Shown here: one piece after another, positions 10,108 through 23,800 of the stretch | How the letters are laid out: every line of letters begins with the position of its first letter | Numbering within the stretch: the first letter of the stretch is position 1 | NCBI GenBank assembly: GCA_037013495.1 | Contig: JAZDXN010000013.1 | Coordinates: forward strand, 124,001 to 188,000 | From: Hippophae tibetana | Taxonomy: Eukaryota > Streptophyta > Magnoliopsida > Rosales > Elaeagnaceae | DNA: 64,000 nt | Direction: 5' to 3' | Position numbers and translations under genes: made by a program | Notes under the pieces: model-generated | Seen by the model: only the letters and a program-made list of their open reading frames with translations | Databases searched by the model: none | What the model was told of the DNA's origin: nothing

Positions 10108-13100
10108 TTAACTTTATAATTAGGATGACATCAAATAATTCTCAAACCATTAATAAGGATTACAAAATATCATAAGGTAGATCCCTAGAAAATACTTATT
10201 AAATATATATATATATAAGCTAATATAACTCAAAATCATTGTTTTTGCCAACTTTTTCAGCGCAAAATAAATTATTTTGAAGTAATTTAACTAACCAAAT
10301 GTGTTATTTTGTTTTGTACAAATGAAATATGACATAATAATCTCATTTAAATAAAATAATACGTACTAGTTTATAATAAATATTATTAAAAATGTTAAAA
10401 ACAAATAAATAAACCATAAAGTGTTTCCTACGTATGAAATAACTGAATAATATCACACTCTCAATTGGTAAATAATTATTTCATTCAATTTAATAATATA
10501 TTTTAATATAACTCAGAATCATTGTTTTTGCCAACTAAATAGAGGCAAAATAAATTATTTCAATGTAATTTAACAAACCAAATGTCTTATTTGTGTTTAT
10601 AAAAATGAAATATAATATAAAAAAACTAACACATATTAGTTTATACTAAATATAATTAAAATGATTAAAACAAATAAATAAAACATAATGTTTTGCTTTG
10701 TATGAAATAATTAAATAAAATCACATATAAGTAAAAACTATAAATATATATATTAGATTTAATTAAATAATCATTTACCAATGGAGGGTAAAATAAAACA
10801 AAGATTTAAAGACAAAGGGATCACAATCGTAGTGTCGATACCGTGGACGTAATGGTGCAATATTTAATGAAATTATGAAAATAATTTTTAAACTTATACC
10901 AAGCAACTTATGCATATTAAATTTTTGCCATCTACTAAATATTTCACGTATTTTCTTAATATTTATTAGATATCTTAACTTTATAATTAGGACGACATCA
11001 AATAATTCTCAAACCATTAATAAGGATTACAAAATTTCAAAAGGTAGATCCCTAGAAAATACTTATTAAATATATATATATATAAGCTAATATAACTCAA
11101 AATCATTGTTTTTGCCAACTTTTTCAGCGCAAAATATATTATTTTGAAGTAATTTAACTAACGAAATGTGTTATTTTGTTTTGTACAAATGAAATATGAC
11201 ATAATAATCTCATTTAAATAAAATAATACGTATTAGTTTATAATAAATATTATTAAAAATATTAAAAACAAATAAATAAACCATAAAGTGTTTCCTATGT
11301 ATGAAATAACTGAATAATATCACACTCTCAATTGGTAAATAATTATTTCATTCAATTTAATAATATATTTTAATATAACTCAGAATCATTGTTTTTGCCA
11401 ACTAAATAGAGGCAAAATAAATTATTCCAATGTAATTTAACAAACCAAATGTCTTATTTGTGTTTATAAAAATGAAATATAATATAAAAAAACTAACACA
11501 TATTAGTTTATACTAAATATTATTAAAAATGATTAAAACAAATAAATAAAACATAATGTTTTGCTTTGTATGAAATAATTAAATAAAATCACATATAAGT
11601 AAAAAGTATAAATATATATATTAGATTTAATTAAATAATCATTTACCAATTGAGGGTGAAATAAAACAAAGATTTAAAGACAAGAGGATCTCAATCGTAG
11701 TGTTGATACCGTGGACGTAATGGTGCAATATTTAATGAAATTATGAAAATAATTTTTAAACTTATACCAAGCAACTTATGCATATTTAATTTTTTCCATC
11801 TACTAAATATTTCACGTATTTTCTTAATATGTATTAGATATCTTAACTTTATAATTAGGACGATATCAAATAATTCTCAAACCATAAATAAGGATAACAA
11901 AATATCATAAGGTAAATCCCTAGAAAATACTTATTAAATATATGTATATATATATAAGCTAATATAACTCAAAATCATTGTTTTTGCCAACTTTTTCAGC
12001 GCAAAATAAATTATTTTGAAGTAATTTAACTAACCAAATGTGTTATTTTGTTTTGTACAAATGAAATATGACATAATAATCTCATTTAAATAACATAATA
12101 CGTACTAGTTTATAATAAATATTATTAAAAATGTTAAAAACAAATAAATAAACCATAAAGTATTTCCTATGTATGAAATAACTGAATAATATCACACTCT
12201 CAATTGGTAAATAATTATTTCATTCAATTTAATAATATATTTTAATATAACTCAGAATCATTATTTTTGCCAACTAAATAGAGGTAAAATAAATTATTTC
12301 AATGTAATTTAACAAACCAAATGTCTTATTTGTGTTTATAAAAATGAAATATAATATAAAAAAACTAACACATATTAGTTTATACTAAATATAATTAAAA
12401 ATGATTAAAACAAATAAATAAAACTTAATGTTTTGCTTTGTATGAAATAATTAAATAAAATCACATATAAGTAAAAAGTATAAATATATATATTAGATTT
12501 AATTAAATACCAATTGAGGGTGAAATAAAACAAAGATTTAAAGACAAGAGGATCTTAATCGTAGTGTCGATACCGTAGACGTAATGGTGCAATATTTAAT
12601 GAAATTATGAAAATAATTTTTAAACATATACCATGCAACTTATGCATATTTAATTTTTGCCATCTACTAAATATTTCACGTATTTTCTTAATATTTATTA
12701 GATATCTTAACTTTATAATTAGGATGACATCAAATAATTCTCAAACCATTAATAAGGATTACAAAATATCATAAGGTAGATCCCTAGAAAATACTTATTA
12801 AATATATATATATATAAGCTAATATAACTCAAAATCATTGTTTTTGCCAACTTTTTCAGCGCAAAATAAATTATTTTGAAGTAATTTAACTAACCAAATG
12901 TGTTATTTTGTTTTGTACAAATGAAATATGACATAATAATCTCATTTAAATAAAATAATACGTACTAGTTTATAATAAATATTATTAAAAATGTTAAAAA
13001 CAAATAAATAAACCATAAAGTGTTTCCTACGTATGAAATAACTGAATAATATCACACTCTCAATTGGTAAATAATTATTTCATTCAATTTAATAATATAT

Positions 13101-15324
13101 TTTAATATAACTCAGAATCATTGTTTTTGCCAACTAAATAGAGGCAAAATAAATTATTTCAATGTAATTTAACAAACCAAATGTCTTATTTGTGTTTATA
13201 AAAATGAAATATAATATAAAAAAACTAACACATATTAGTTTATACTAAATATAATTAAAATGATTAAAACAAATAAATAAAACATAATGTTTTGCTTTGT
13301 ATGAAATAATTAAATAAAATCACATATAAGTAAAAACTATAAATATATATATTAGATTTAATTAAATAATCATTTACCAATGGAGGGTAAAATAAAACAA
13401 AGATTTAAAGACAAAGGGATCACAATCGTAGTGTCGATACCGTGGACGTAATGGTGCAATATTTAATGAAATTATGAAAATAATTTTTAAACTTATACCA
13501 AGCAACTTATGCATATTAAATTTTTGCCATCTACTAAATATTTCACGTATTTTCTTAATATTTATTAGATATCTTAACTTTATAATTAGGACGACATCAA
13601 ATAATTCTCAAACCATTAATAAGGATTACAAAATTTCATAAGGTAGATCCCTAGAAAATACTTATTAAATATATATATATATATAAGCTAATATAACTCA
13701 AAATCATTGTTTTTGCCAACTTTTTCAGCGCAAAATATATTATTTTGAAGTAATTTAACTAACGAAATGTGTTATTTTGTTTTGTACAAATGAAATATGA
13801 CATAATAATCTCATTTAAATAAAATAATACGTATTAGTTTATAATAAATATTATTAAAAATATTAAAAACAAATAAATAAACCATAAAGTGTTTCCTATG
13901 TATGAAATAACTGAATAATATCACACTCTCAATTGGTAAATAATTATTTCATTCAATTTAATAATATATTTTAATATAACTCAGAATCATTGTTTTTGCC
14001 AACTAAATAGAGGCAAAATAAATTATTCCAATGTAATTTAACAAACCAAATGTCTTATTTGTGTTTATAAAAATGAAATATAATATAAAAAAACTAACAC
14101 ATATTAGTTTATACTAAATATTATTAAAAATGATTAAAACAAATAAATAAAACATAATGTTTTGCTTTGTATGAAATAATTAAATAAAATCACATATAAG
14201 TAAAAAGTATAAATATATATATTAGATTTAATTAAATAATCATTTACCAATTGAGGGTGAAATAAAACAAAGATTTAAAGACAAGAGGATCTCAATCGTA
14301 GTGTTGATACCGTGGACGTAATGGTGCAATATTTAATGAAATTATGAAAATAATTTTTAAACTTATACCAAGCAACTTATGCATATTTAATTTTTTCCAT
14401 CTACTAAATATTTCACGTATTTTCTTAATATGTATTAGATATCTTAACTTTATAATTAGGACGATATCAAATAATTCTCAAACCATAAATAAGGATAACA
14501 AAATATCATAAGGTAAATCCCTAGAAAATACTTATTAAATATATGTATATATATATAAGCTAATATAACTCAAAATCATTGTTTTTGCCAACTTTTTCAG
14601 CGCAAAATAAATTATTTTGAAGTAATTTAACTAACCAAATGTGTTATTTTGTTTTGTACAAATGAAATATGACATAATAATCTCATTTAAATAACATAAT
14701 ACGTACTAGTTTATAATAAATATTATTAAAAATGTTAAAAACAAATAAATAAACCATAAAGTATTTCCTATGTATGAAATAACTGAATAATATCACACTC
14801 TCAATTGGTAAATAATTATTTCATTCAATTTAATAATATATTTTAATATAACTCAGAATCATTATTTTTGCCAACTAAATAGAGGTAAAATAAATTATTT
14901 CAATGTAATTTAACAAACCAAATGTCTTATTTGTGTTTATAAAAATGAAATATAATATAAAAAAACTAACACATATTAGTTTATACTAAATATAATTAAA
15001 AATGATTAAAACAAATAAATAAAACTTAATGTTTTGCTTTGTATGAAATAATTAAATAAAATCACATATAAGTAAAAAGTATAAATATATATATTAGATT
15101 TAATTAAATACCAATTGAGGGTGAAATAAAACAAAGATTTAAAGACAAGAGGATCTTAATCGTAGTGTCGATACCGTAGACGTAATGGTGCAATATTTAA
15201 TGAAATTATGAAAATAATTTTTAAACATATACCATGCAACTTATGCATATTTAATTTTTGCCATCTACTAAATATTTCACGTATTTTCTTAATATTTATT
15301 AGATATCTTAACTTTATAATTAGG
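10108..15324. repeat. Tandem duplication of a 2599-bp, three-monomer unit
   Basis: Copy 1 is about 10108-12706 and copy 2 about 12707-15324. The left limit is a substitution in AGATAT(A/C)TTA at 10107 of monomer 12 against 12706 of monomer 15. The right limit is GGATGACATC in monomer 15 against GGACGACATC in 18. Both limits fall at the same place within segment B, as expected if unequal crossing-over between misaligned B segments created the repeat. Confidence 0.8.
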
Positions 15325-15658
15325 ACGACATCAAATAATTCTCAAACCATTAATAAGGATTACAAAATTTCATAAGGTAGATCCCTAGAAAATACTTATT
15401 AAATATATATATATATATAAGCTAATATAACTCAAAATCATTGTTTTTGCAAACTTTTTCAGCGCAAAATATATTATTTTGAAGTAATTTAACTAACGAA
15501 ATGTGTTATTTTGTTTTGTACAAATGAAATATGACATAATAATCTCATTTAAATAAAATAATACGTATTAGTTTATAATAAATATTATTAAAAATATTAA
15601 AAACAAATAAATAAACCATAAAGTGTTTCCTATGTATGAAATAACTGAATAATATCAC
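10457..15658. repeat. Domain D2: monomers 13-18, three-monomer repeat in two copies
   Basis: Monomer starts are 10457, 11324, 12196, 13056, 13925 and 14797. Types 13-14-15 are repeated as 16-17-18. Shared private markers include CCAATGGAGGGTAAAAT (13, 16), TTATTCCAATG with TGTTGATACC (14, 17), and ACTTAATG with the 8-bp arm deletion (15, 18). The match at an offset of 2599-2601 bp runs from about 10108 to 12724, so the duplicated unit starts and ends inside segment B rather than at the monomer anchor. By eye I saw only one substitution (CAAAAGG against CATAAGG) and TA-tract length differences between copies, so the duplication is recent relative to monomer divergence. Confidence 0.85.
12196..13055. 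repeat. Monomer 15: first arm-deleted monomer (860 bp)
   Basis: Around 12503-12514 the sequence reads ATTAAATACCAATTG where most monomers read ATTAAATAATCATTTACCAATTG, a loss of eight bases. Surrounding TA-rich sequence offers short homology for slippage. The same deletion is in monomers 18, 22, 50, 53-55, 57-62, 65-71 and 74. Shared exact endpoints indicate one origin followed by spread through the array. Confidence 0.85.
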
Positions 15659-18600
15659 ACTCTCAATTGGTAAATAATTATTTCATTCAATTTAATAATA
15701 TATTTTAATATAACTCAGAATCATTGTTTTTGCCAACTAAATAGAGGCAAAATAAATTATTTCAATGTAATTTAACAAACCAAATGTCTTATTTGTGTTT
15801 ATAAAAATGAAATATAATATAAAAAAAATAACACACACTAGTTTATACTAAATATTATTAAAAATGTTTAAAACAAATAAATAAAACATAATGTTTTTCT
15901 TTGTATGAAATAATTAAATAAAATCACATATAAGTAAAAAGTATAAATATATATATTAGATTTAAGTAAATAATCATTTACCAATTGAGGGTAAAATAAA
16001 ACAAAGATTTAAAGGCAAGGTGATCACAATCGTAGTGTCGATACCGTGGACGTAATGGTGCAATATTTAATGAAATTATGAAAATAATTTTTAAACTTAT
16101 ACCAAGCAACTTATGCATATTTAATTTTTGCCATCTACTAAATATTTCACGTGTTTTCTTAATATTTATTAGATATCTTAACTTTATAATTAGGACGACA
16201 TCAAATAATTCTCAAACCATAAATAAGGATTACAAAATTTCATAAGGTAGATCCCTAGAAAATACTTATTAAATATATATATATATAAGCTAATATAACT
16301 CAAAATCATTGTTTTTGCCAACTTTTTCAGCGCAAAATAAATTATTTTGAAGTAATTTAACTAACCAAATGTGTTATTTTGTTTTGTACAAATGAAATAT
16401 GACATAATAATCTCATTTAAATAAAATAATACGTACTAGTTTATAATAAATATTATTAAAAATGTTAAAAATAAATAAATAAACCATAAAGTGTTTCCTA
16501 TGTATGAAATAACTGAATAATATCACACTCTCAATTGGTAAATAATTATTTCATTCAATTTAATAATATATTTTAATATAACTAAGAATCATTGTTTTTG
16601 CCAACTAAATAGAGGCAAAATAAATTATTTCAATGTAATTTAACAAACCAAATGTCTTATTTGTGTTTATAAAAATGAAATATAATGTAAAAAAACTAAC
16701 ACATATTAGTTTATACTAAATATTATTAAAAAAGATTAAAACAAATAAATAAAACATAATGTTTTTCTTTGTATGAAATAATTAAATAAAATCACATATA
16801 AGTAAAAAGAATAAATATATATATTAGATTTAATTAAATAATCATTTACCAATTGAGGGTGAAATAAAACAAAGATTTAAAGACAAGAGGATCTTAATCG
16901 TAGTGTCGATACCGTAGACGTAATGGTGCAATATTTAATGAAATTATGAAAATAATTTTTAAACATATACCATGCAACTTATGCATATTTAATTTTTGCC
17001 ATCTACTAAATATTTCACGTATTTTCTTAATATTTATTAGATATCTTAACTTTATAATTAGGACGACATCAAATAATTCTCAAACCATTAATAAGGATTA
17101 CAAAATTTCATAATGTAGATCCCTAGAAAATACTTATTAAATATATATATATATAAGCTAATATAACTCAAAATCATTGTTTTTGGCAACTTTTTCAGCG
17201 CAAAATAAATTATTTTGAAGTAATTTAACTAACCAAATGTCTTATTTTGTTTTGAACAAATAAAATATGACATAATAATCTCATTTAAATAAAATAACAC
17301 GTATTAGTTAATAATAAATATTATTAAAAATGTTAAAAACAAATAAATAAACCATAAAGTGTTTCCTATGTATGAAATAACTGAATAATATCACACTCTC
17401 AATTGGTAAATAATTATTTCATTCAATTTAATAATATATTTTAATATAACTCAGAATCATTGTTTTTGCCAACTAAATAGAGGCAAAATAAATTATTTCA
17501 ATGTAATTTAACAAACCAAATGTCTTATTTGTGTTTATAAAAATGAAATATAATATAAAAAAAATAACACACACTAGTTTATACTAAATATTATTAAAAA
17601 TGTTTAAAACAAATAAATAAAACATAATGTTTTTCTTTGTATGAAATAATTAAATAAAATAACATATAAGTAAAAAGTATAAATATATATATTAGATTTA
17701 AGTAAATAATCATTTACCAATTGAGGGTAAAATAAAACAAAGATTTAAAGGCAAGGTGATCACAATCGTAGTGTCGATACCGTGGACGTAATGGTGCAAT
17801 ATTTAATGAAATTATGAAAATAATTTTTAAACTTATACCAAGCAACGTATGCATATTTAATTTTTGCCATCTACTAAATATTTCACGTGTTTTCTTAATA
17901 TTTATTAGATATCTTAACTTTATAATTAGGACGACATCAAATAATTCTCAAACCATAAATAAGGATTACAAAATTTCATAAGGTAGATCCCTAGAAAATA
18001 CTTATTAAATATATATATATATATAAGCTAATATAACTCAAAATCATTGTTTTTGCCAACTTTTTCAGCGCAAAATAAATTATTTTGAAGTAATTTAACT
18101 AACCAAATGTGTTATTTTGTTTTGTACAAATGAAATATGACATAATAATCTCATTTAAATAAAATAATACGTACTAGCTTATAATAAATATTATTAAAAA
18201 TGTTAAAAATAAATAAATAAACCATAAAGTGTTTCCTATGTATGAAATAACTGAATAATATCACACTCTCAATTGGTAAATAATTATTTCATTCAATTTA
18301 ATAATATATTTTAATATAACTCAGAATCATTATTTTTGCCAACTAAATAGAGGTAAAATAAATTATTTCAATGTAATTTAACAAACCAAATGTCTTATTT
18401 GTGTTTATAAAAATGAAATATAATATAAAAAAACTAACACATATTAGTTTATACTAAATATAATTAAAAATGATTAACACAAATAAATAAAACTTAATGT
18501 TTTGCTTTGTATGAAATAATTAAATAAAATCACATATAAGTAAAAAGTATAAATATATATATTAGATTTAATTAAATACCAATTGAGTGTGAAATAAAAC

Positions 18601-20875
18601 AAAGATTTAAAGACAAGAGGATCTTAATCGTAGTGTCGATACCGTAGACGTAATGGTGCAATATTTAATGAAATTATGAAAATAATTTTTAAACATATAC
18701 CATGCAACTTATGCATATTTAATTTTTGCCATCTACTAAATATTTCACGTATTTTCTTAATATTTATTAGATATCTTAACTTTATAATTAGGACGACATC
18801 AAATAATTCTCAAACCATTAATAAGGATTACAAAATTTCATAAGGTAGATCCCTAGAAAATACTTATTAAATATATATATATATATAAGCTAATATAACT
18901 CAAAATCATTGTTTTTGCAAACTTTTTCAGCGCAAAATATATTATTTTGAAGTAATTTAACTAACGAAATGTGTTATTTTGTTTTGTACAAATGAAATAT
19001 GACATAATAATCTCATTTAAATAAAATAATACGTATTAGTTTATAATAAATATTATTAAAAATATTAAAAACAAATAAATAAACCATAAAGTGTTTCCTA
19101 TGTATGAAATAACTGAATAATATCACACTCTCAATTGGTAAATAATTATTTCATTCAATTTAATAATATATTTTAATATAACTCAGAATCATTGTTTTTG
19201 CCAACTAAATAGAGGCAAAATAAATTATTTCAATGTAATTTAACAAACCAAATGTCTTATTTGTGTTTATAAAAATGAAATATAATATAAAAAAAATAAC
19301 ACACACTAGTTTATACTAAATATTATTAAAAATGTTTAAAACAAATAAATAAAACATAATGTTTTTCTTTGTATGAAATAATTAAATAAAATCACATATA
19401 AGTAAAAAGTATAAATATATATATTAGATTTAAGTAAATAATCATTTACCAATTGAGGGTAAAATAAAACAAAGATTTAAAGGCAAGGTGATCACAATCG
19501 TAGTGTCGATACCGTGGACGTAATGGTGCAATATTTAATGAAATTATGAAAATAATTTTTAAACTTATACCAAGCAACGTATGCATATTTAATTTTTGCC
19601 ATCTACTAAATATTTCACGTGTTTTCTTAATATTTATTAGATATCTTAACTTTATAATTAGGACGACATCAAATAATTCTCAAACCATAAATAAGGATTA
19701 CAAAATTTCATAAGGTAGATCCCTAGAAAATACTTATTAAATATATATATATATAAGCTAATATAACTCAAAATCATTGTTTTTGCCAACTTTTTCAGCG
19801 CAAAATAAATTATTTTGAAGTAATTTAACTAACCAAATGTGTTATTTTGTTTTGTACAAATGAAATATGACATAATAATCTCATTTAAATAAAATAATAC
19901 GTACTAGCTTATAATAAATATTATTAAAAATGTTAAAAATAAATAAATAAACCATAAAGTGTTTCCTATGTATGAAATAACTGAATAATATCACACTCTC
20001 AATTGGTAAATAATTATTTCATTCAATTTAATAATATATTTTAATATAACTAAGAATCATTGTTTTTGCCAACTAAATAGAGGCAAAATAAATTATTTCA
20101 ATGTAATTTAACAAACCAAATGTCTTATTTGTGTTTATAAAAATGAAATATAATGTAAAAAAACTAACACATATTAGTTTATACTAAATATTATTAAAAA
20201 AGATTAAAACAAATAAATAAAACATAATGTTTTTCTTTGTATGAAATAATTAAATAAAATCACATATAAGTAAAAAGAATAAATATATATATTAGATTTA
20301 ATTAAATAATCATTTACCAATTGAGGGTGAAATAAAACAAAGATTTAAAGACAAGAGGATCTTAATCGTAGTGTCGATACTGTAGACGTAATTGTGCAAT
20401 ATTTAATGAAATTATGAAAATAATTTTTAAACATATACCATGCAACTTATGCATATTTAATTTTTGCCATCTACTAAATATTTCACGTATTTTCTTAATA
20501 TTTATTAGATATCTTAACTTTATAATTAGGACGACATCAAATAATTCTCAAACCATTAATAAGGATTACAAAATTTCATAATGTAGATCCCTAGAAAATA
20601 CTTATTAAATATATATATATATAAGCTAATATAACTCAAAATCATTGTTTTTGGCAACTTTTTCAGCGGAAAATAAATTATTTTGAAGTAATTTAACTAA
20701 CCAAATGTCTTATTTTGTTTTGAACAAATAAAATATGACATAATAATCTCATTTAAATAAAATAACACGTATTAGTTAATAATAAATATTATTAAAAATG
20801 TTAAAAACAAATAAATAAACCATAAAGTGTTTCCTATGTATGAAATAACTGAATAAAATAACTGAATAAAATAAC
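15659..20875. repeat. Domain D3: monomers 19-24, alternating p and q types
   Basis: Monomer starts are 15659, 16527, 17395, 18265, 19127 and 19995. The p type (19, 21, 23) has ATAACACACACTAG, GATTTAAGTAAATAATC and AGGCAAGGTGATCAC. The q type (20, 24) has ACTAAGAATC, ATAATGTAAAA and AAAAAAGATTAAAAC. Monomer 22 is the arm-deleted type of 15 and 18. Monomers 18-20 match 22-24 at an offset of 3468 bp, a four-monomer duplication. Monomers 21 and 23 share GCAACGTATGCAT and TACTAGCTTATA, while 19 lacks both, so 21 and 23 are the closer pair. Confidence 0.8.
20844..20869. repeat. 13-bp tandem duplication at the A'/left-arm junction
   Basis: The 13-mer AATAACTGAATAA occurs twice, at 20844-20856 and 20857-20869, just before the anchor of monomer 25. 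This makes the unit starting at 19995 881 bp long. It is the first place in the window where the monomer end reads AATAACACTCTC instead of AATATCACACTCTC or AATAAAATCACACTCTC. Confidence 0.9.
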
Positions 20876-23800
20876 ACTCTCAATTGGTAAATAATTATTT
20901 CATTCAATCTAATAATATATTTTAATATAACTCAGAATCATTGTTTTGCCAACTAATTGGAGGCAAAATAAATTATTTTAATGTATTTTAACAAACCAAA
21001 TGTGTTATTTGTTTTATAAAAATGAAATATAATATAAAAAAATAACACACACTAGTTTATACTAAATATTATTAAAAATGTTTAAAACAAATAAATAAAA
21101 CATAATGTTTTTCTTTGTATGAAATAATTAAATAAAATCACATATAAGTAAAAACTATAAATATATATATTAGATTTAATTAAATAATCATTTACCAATT
21201 GAGGGTGAAATAAAACAAAGATTTAAAGACAAGAGGATCTCAATCGTAGTGTCGATACCGTAGACGTAATGGTGCAATATTTAATTAAATTATGAAAATA
21301 ATTTTTAAACTTATACCAAGCAACTTATGCATATTTAATTTTTACCATCTACTAAATATTTCACGTACTTTATTAATATTTATTAGATATCTTAACTTTA
21401 TAATTAGGATGACATCAAATAATTCTCAAACCATTAATAAGGATTACAAAATATCATAAGGTAGATCCCTAGAAAATACTTATTAAATATATATATATAT
21501 ATAAGCTAATATAACTCAAAATCATTGTTTTTGCCAACTTTTTCAGCGCAAAATAAATTATTTTGAATTAATTTAACTAACCAAATGTCTTATTTTGTTT
21601 TGTACAAATAAAATATGATATAGTAATCTCATTTAAATAAAATAACACGTAGTAGTTTCTAATAAATATTATTAAAAATATTAAAAACAAATAAATAAAC
21701 CATAAAGTGTTTCCTATGTATGAAATAACTGAATAATATCACACTCTCAATTGGTAAATAATTATTTCATTCAATCTAATAATATATTTTAATATAACTC
21801 AGATTCATTGTTTTTGCCAACTACTTGGGGGCAAAATAAATTATTTTAATATAATTTAACAAAACAAATGTCTTATTTGTGGTTATATAAATGAAATATA
21901 ATATAAAAAAACTAACACATATTAGTTTATTCTAAATATTATTAAAAATGAGTAAAACAAATAAATAAAACATAATGTTTTGCTTTGTATGAAATAATTA
22001 AATAAAATCACATATAAGTAAAAACTATAAATATATATATTAGATTTAATTAAATAATCATTTACCAATTGAGGGTGAAATAAAACAAAGATTTAAAGAC
22101 AAGAGGATCTCAATCGTAGTGTCGATACCGTAGACGTAATGGTGCAATATTTAATGAAATTATGAAAATAATTTTTAAACTTATACCAAGCAACTTATGC
22201 ATATTTAATTTTTACCATCTACTAAATATTTCACGTACTTTATTAATATTTATTAGATATCTTAACTTTATAATTAGGATGACATCAAATAATTCTCAAA
22301 CCATTAATAAGGATTACAAAATATCATAAGGTAGATCCCTAGAAAATACTTATTAAATATATATATATATAAGCTAATATAACTCAAAATCATTGTTTTT
22401 GCCAACTTTTTCAGCGCAAAATAAATTATTTTGAAGTAATTTAACTAACCAAATGTGTTATTTTGTTTTGTACAAATGAAATATGACATAATAATCTCAT
22501 TTAAATAAAATAATACGTACTAGTTTATAATAAATATTATTAAAAATGTTAAAAATAAATAAATAAACCATAAAGTGTTTCCTATGTATGAAATAACTGA
22601 ATAATATCACACTCTCAATTGGTAAATAATTATTTCATTCAATTTAATAATATATTTTAATATAACTAAGAATCATTGTTTTTGCCAACTAAATAGAGGC
22701 AAAATAAATTATTTCAATGTAATTTAACAAACCAAATGTCTTATTTGTGTTTATAAAAATGAAATATAATGTAAAAAAACTAACACATATTAGTTTATAC
22801 TAAATATTATTAAAAAAGATTAAAACAAATAAATAAAACATAATGTTTTTCTTTGTATGAAATAATTAAATAAAATCACATATAAGTAAAAAGAATAAAT
22901 ATATATATTAGATTTAATTAAATAATCATTTACCAATTGAGAGTGAAATAAAACAAAGATTTAAAGACAAGAGGATCTTAATCGTAGTGTCGATACCGTA
23001 GACGTAATGGTGCAATATTTAATGAAATTATGAAAATAATTTTTAAACATATACCATGCAACTTATGCATATTTAATTTTTGCCATCTACTAAATATTTC
23101 ACGTATTTTCTTAATATTTATTAGATATCTTAACTTTATAATTAGGACGACATCAAATAATTCTCAAACCATAAATAAGGATTACAAAATATCATAAGGT
23201 AGATCCCTAGAAAATACTTATTAAATATATATATATATATATAAGCTAATATAACTCAAAATCATTGTTTTTGCCAACTTTTTCAGCGCAAAATAAATTA
23301 TTTTGAAGTAATTTAACTAACCAAATGTGTTATTTTGTTTTGTACAAATGAAATATGACATAATAATCTCATTTAAATAAAATAATACGTACTAGTTTAT
23401 AATAAATGTTATTAAAAAAGTTAAAAATAAATAAATAAACCATAAAGTGTTTCCTATGTATGAAATAACTGAATAATATCACACTCTCAATTGGTAAATA
23501 ATTATTTCATTCAATTTAATAATATATTTTAATATAACTCAGAATCATTGTTTTTGCCAACTAAATAGAGGCAAAATAAATTATTTCAATGTAATTTAAC
23601 AAACCAAATGTCTTATTTTTGTTTATAAAAATGAAATATAATATAAAAAAACTAACACATATTAGTTTATACTAAATATTATTAAAAATGATTAAAACAA
23701 ATAAATAAAACATAATGTTTTTCTTTGTATGAAATAATTAAATAAAATCACATATAAGTAAAAAGAATAAATATAAATATTAGATTTAATTAAATAATAA

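Larger units (their letters stand above)
11..10456. repeat. Domain D1: monomers 1-12
   Basis: Monomer starts are 11, 884, 1752, 2621, 3489, 4363, 5234, 6107, 6981, 7849, 8718 and 9589. All have an intact right inverted arm. The domain repeats itself at a 4-5 monomer register: 4 and 5 resemble 9 and 10 at an offset of 4360 bp (shared markers TATGTAAAAAG with ATTGAATAATC in 4 and 9, GTGGATGTAATGGAGC in 5 and 10), while 7 and 8 resemble 11 and 12 at 3482-3484 bp. Monomers 6 and 7 are near-copies that add one unit to the first round. Monomer 2 stands out with AATTAGGGTC and an extended ACACACACTAG. Monomer 9 has an altered anchor (AGTCTCAATTGG). Confidence 0.85.

Noticed and set aside
10875-11069. 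64-codon open frame on the + strand in segment B of monomer 13
   Set aside because: It is open in this copy only by chance; the same stretch in other monomers contains stops. The peptide is low-complexity, Ile/Leu/Asn-rich and resembles no family.
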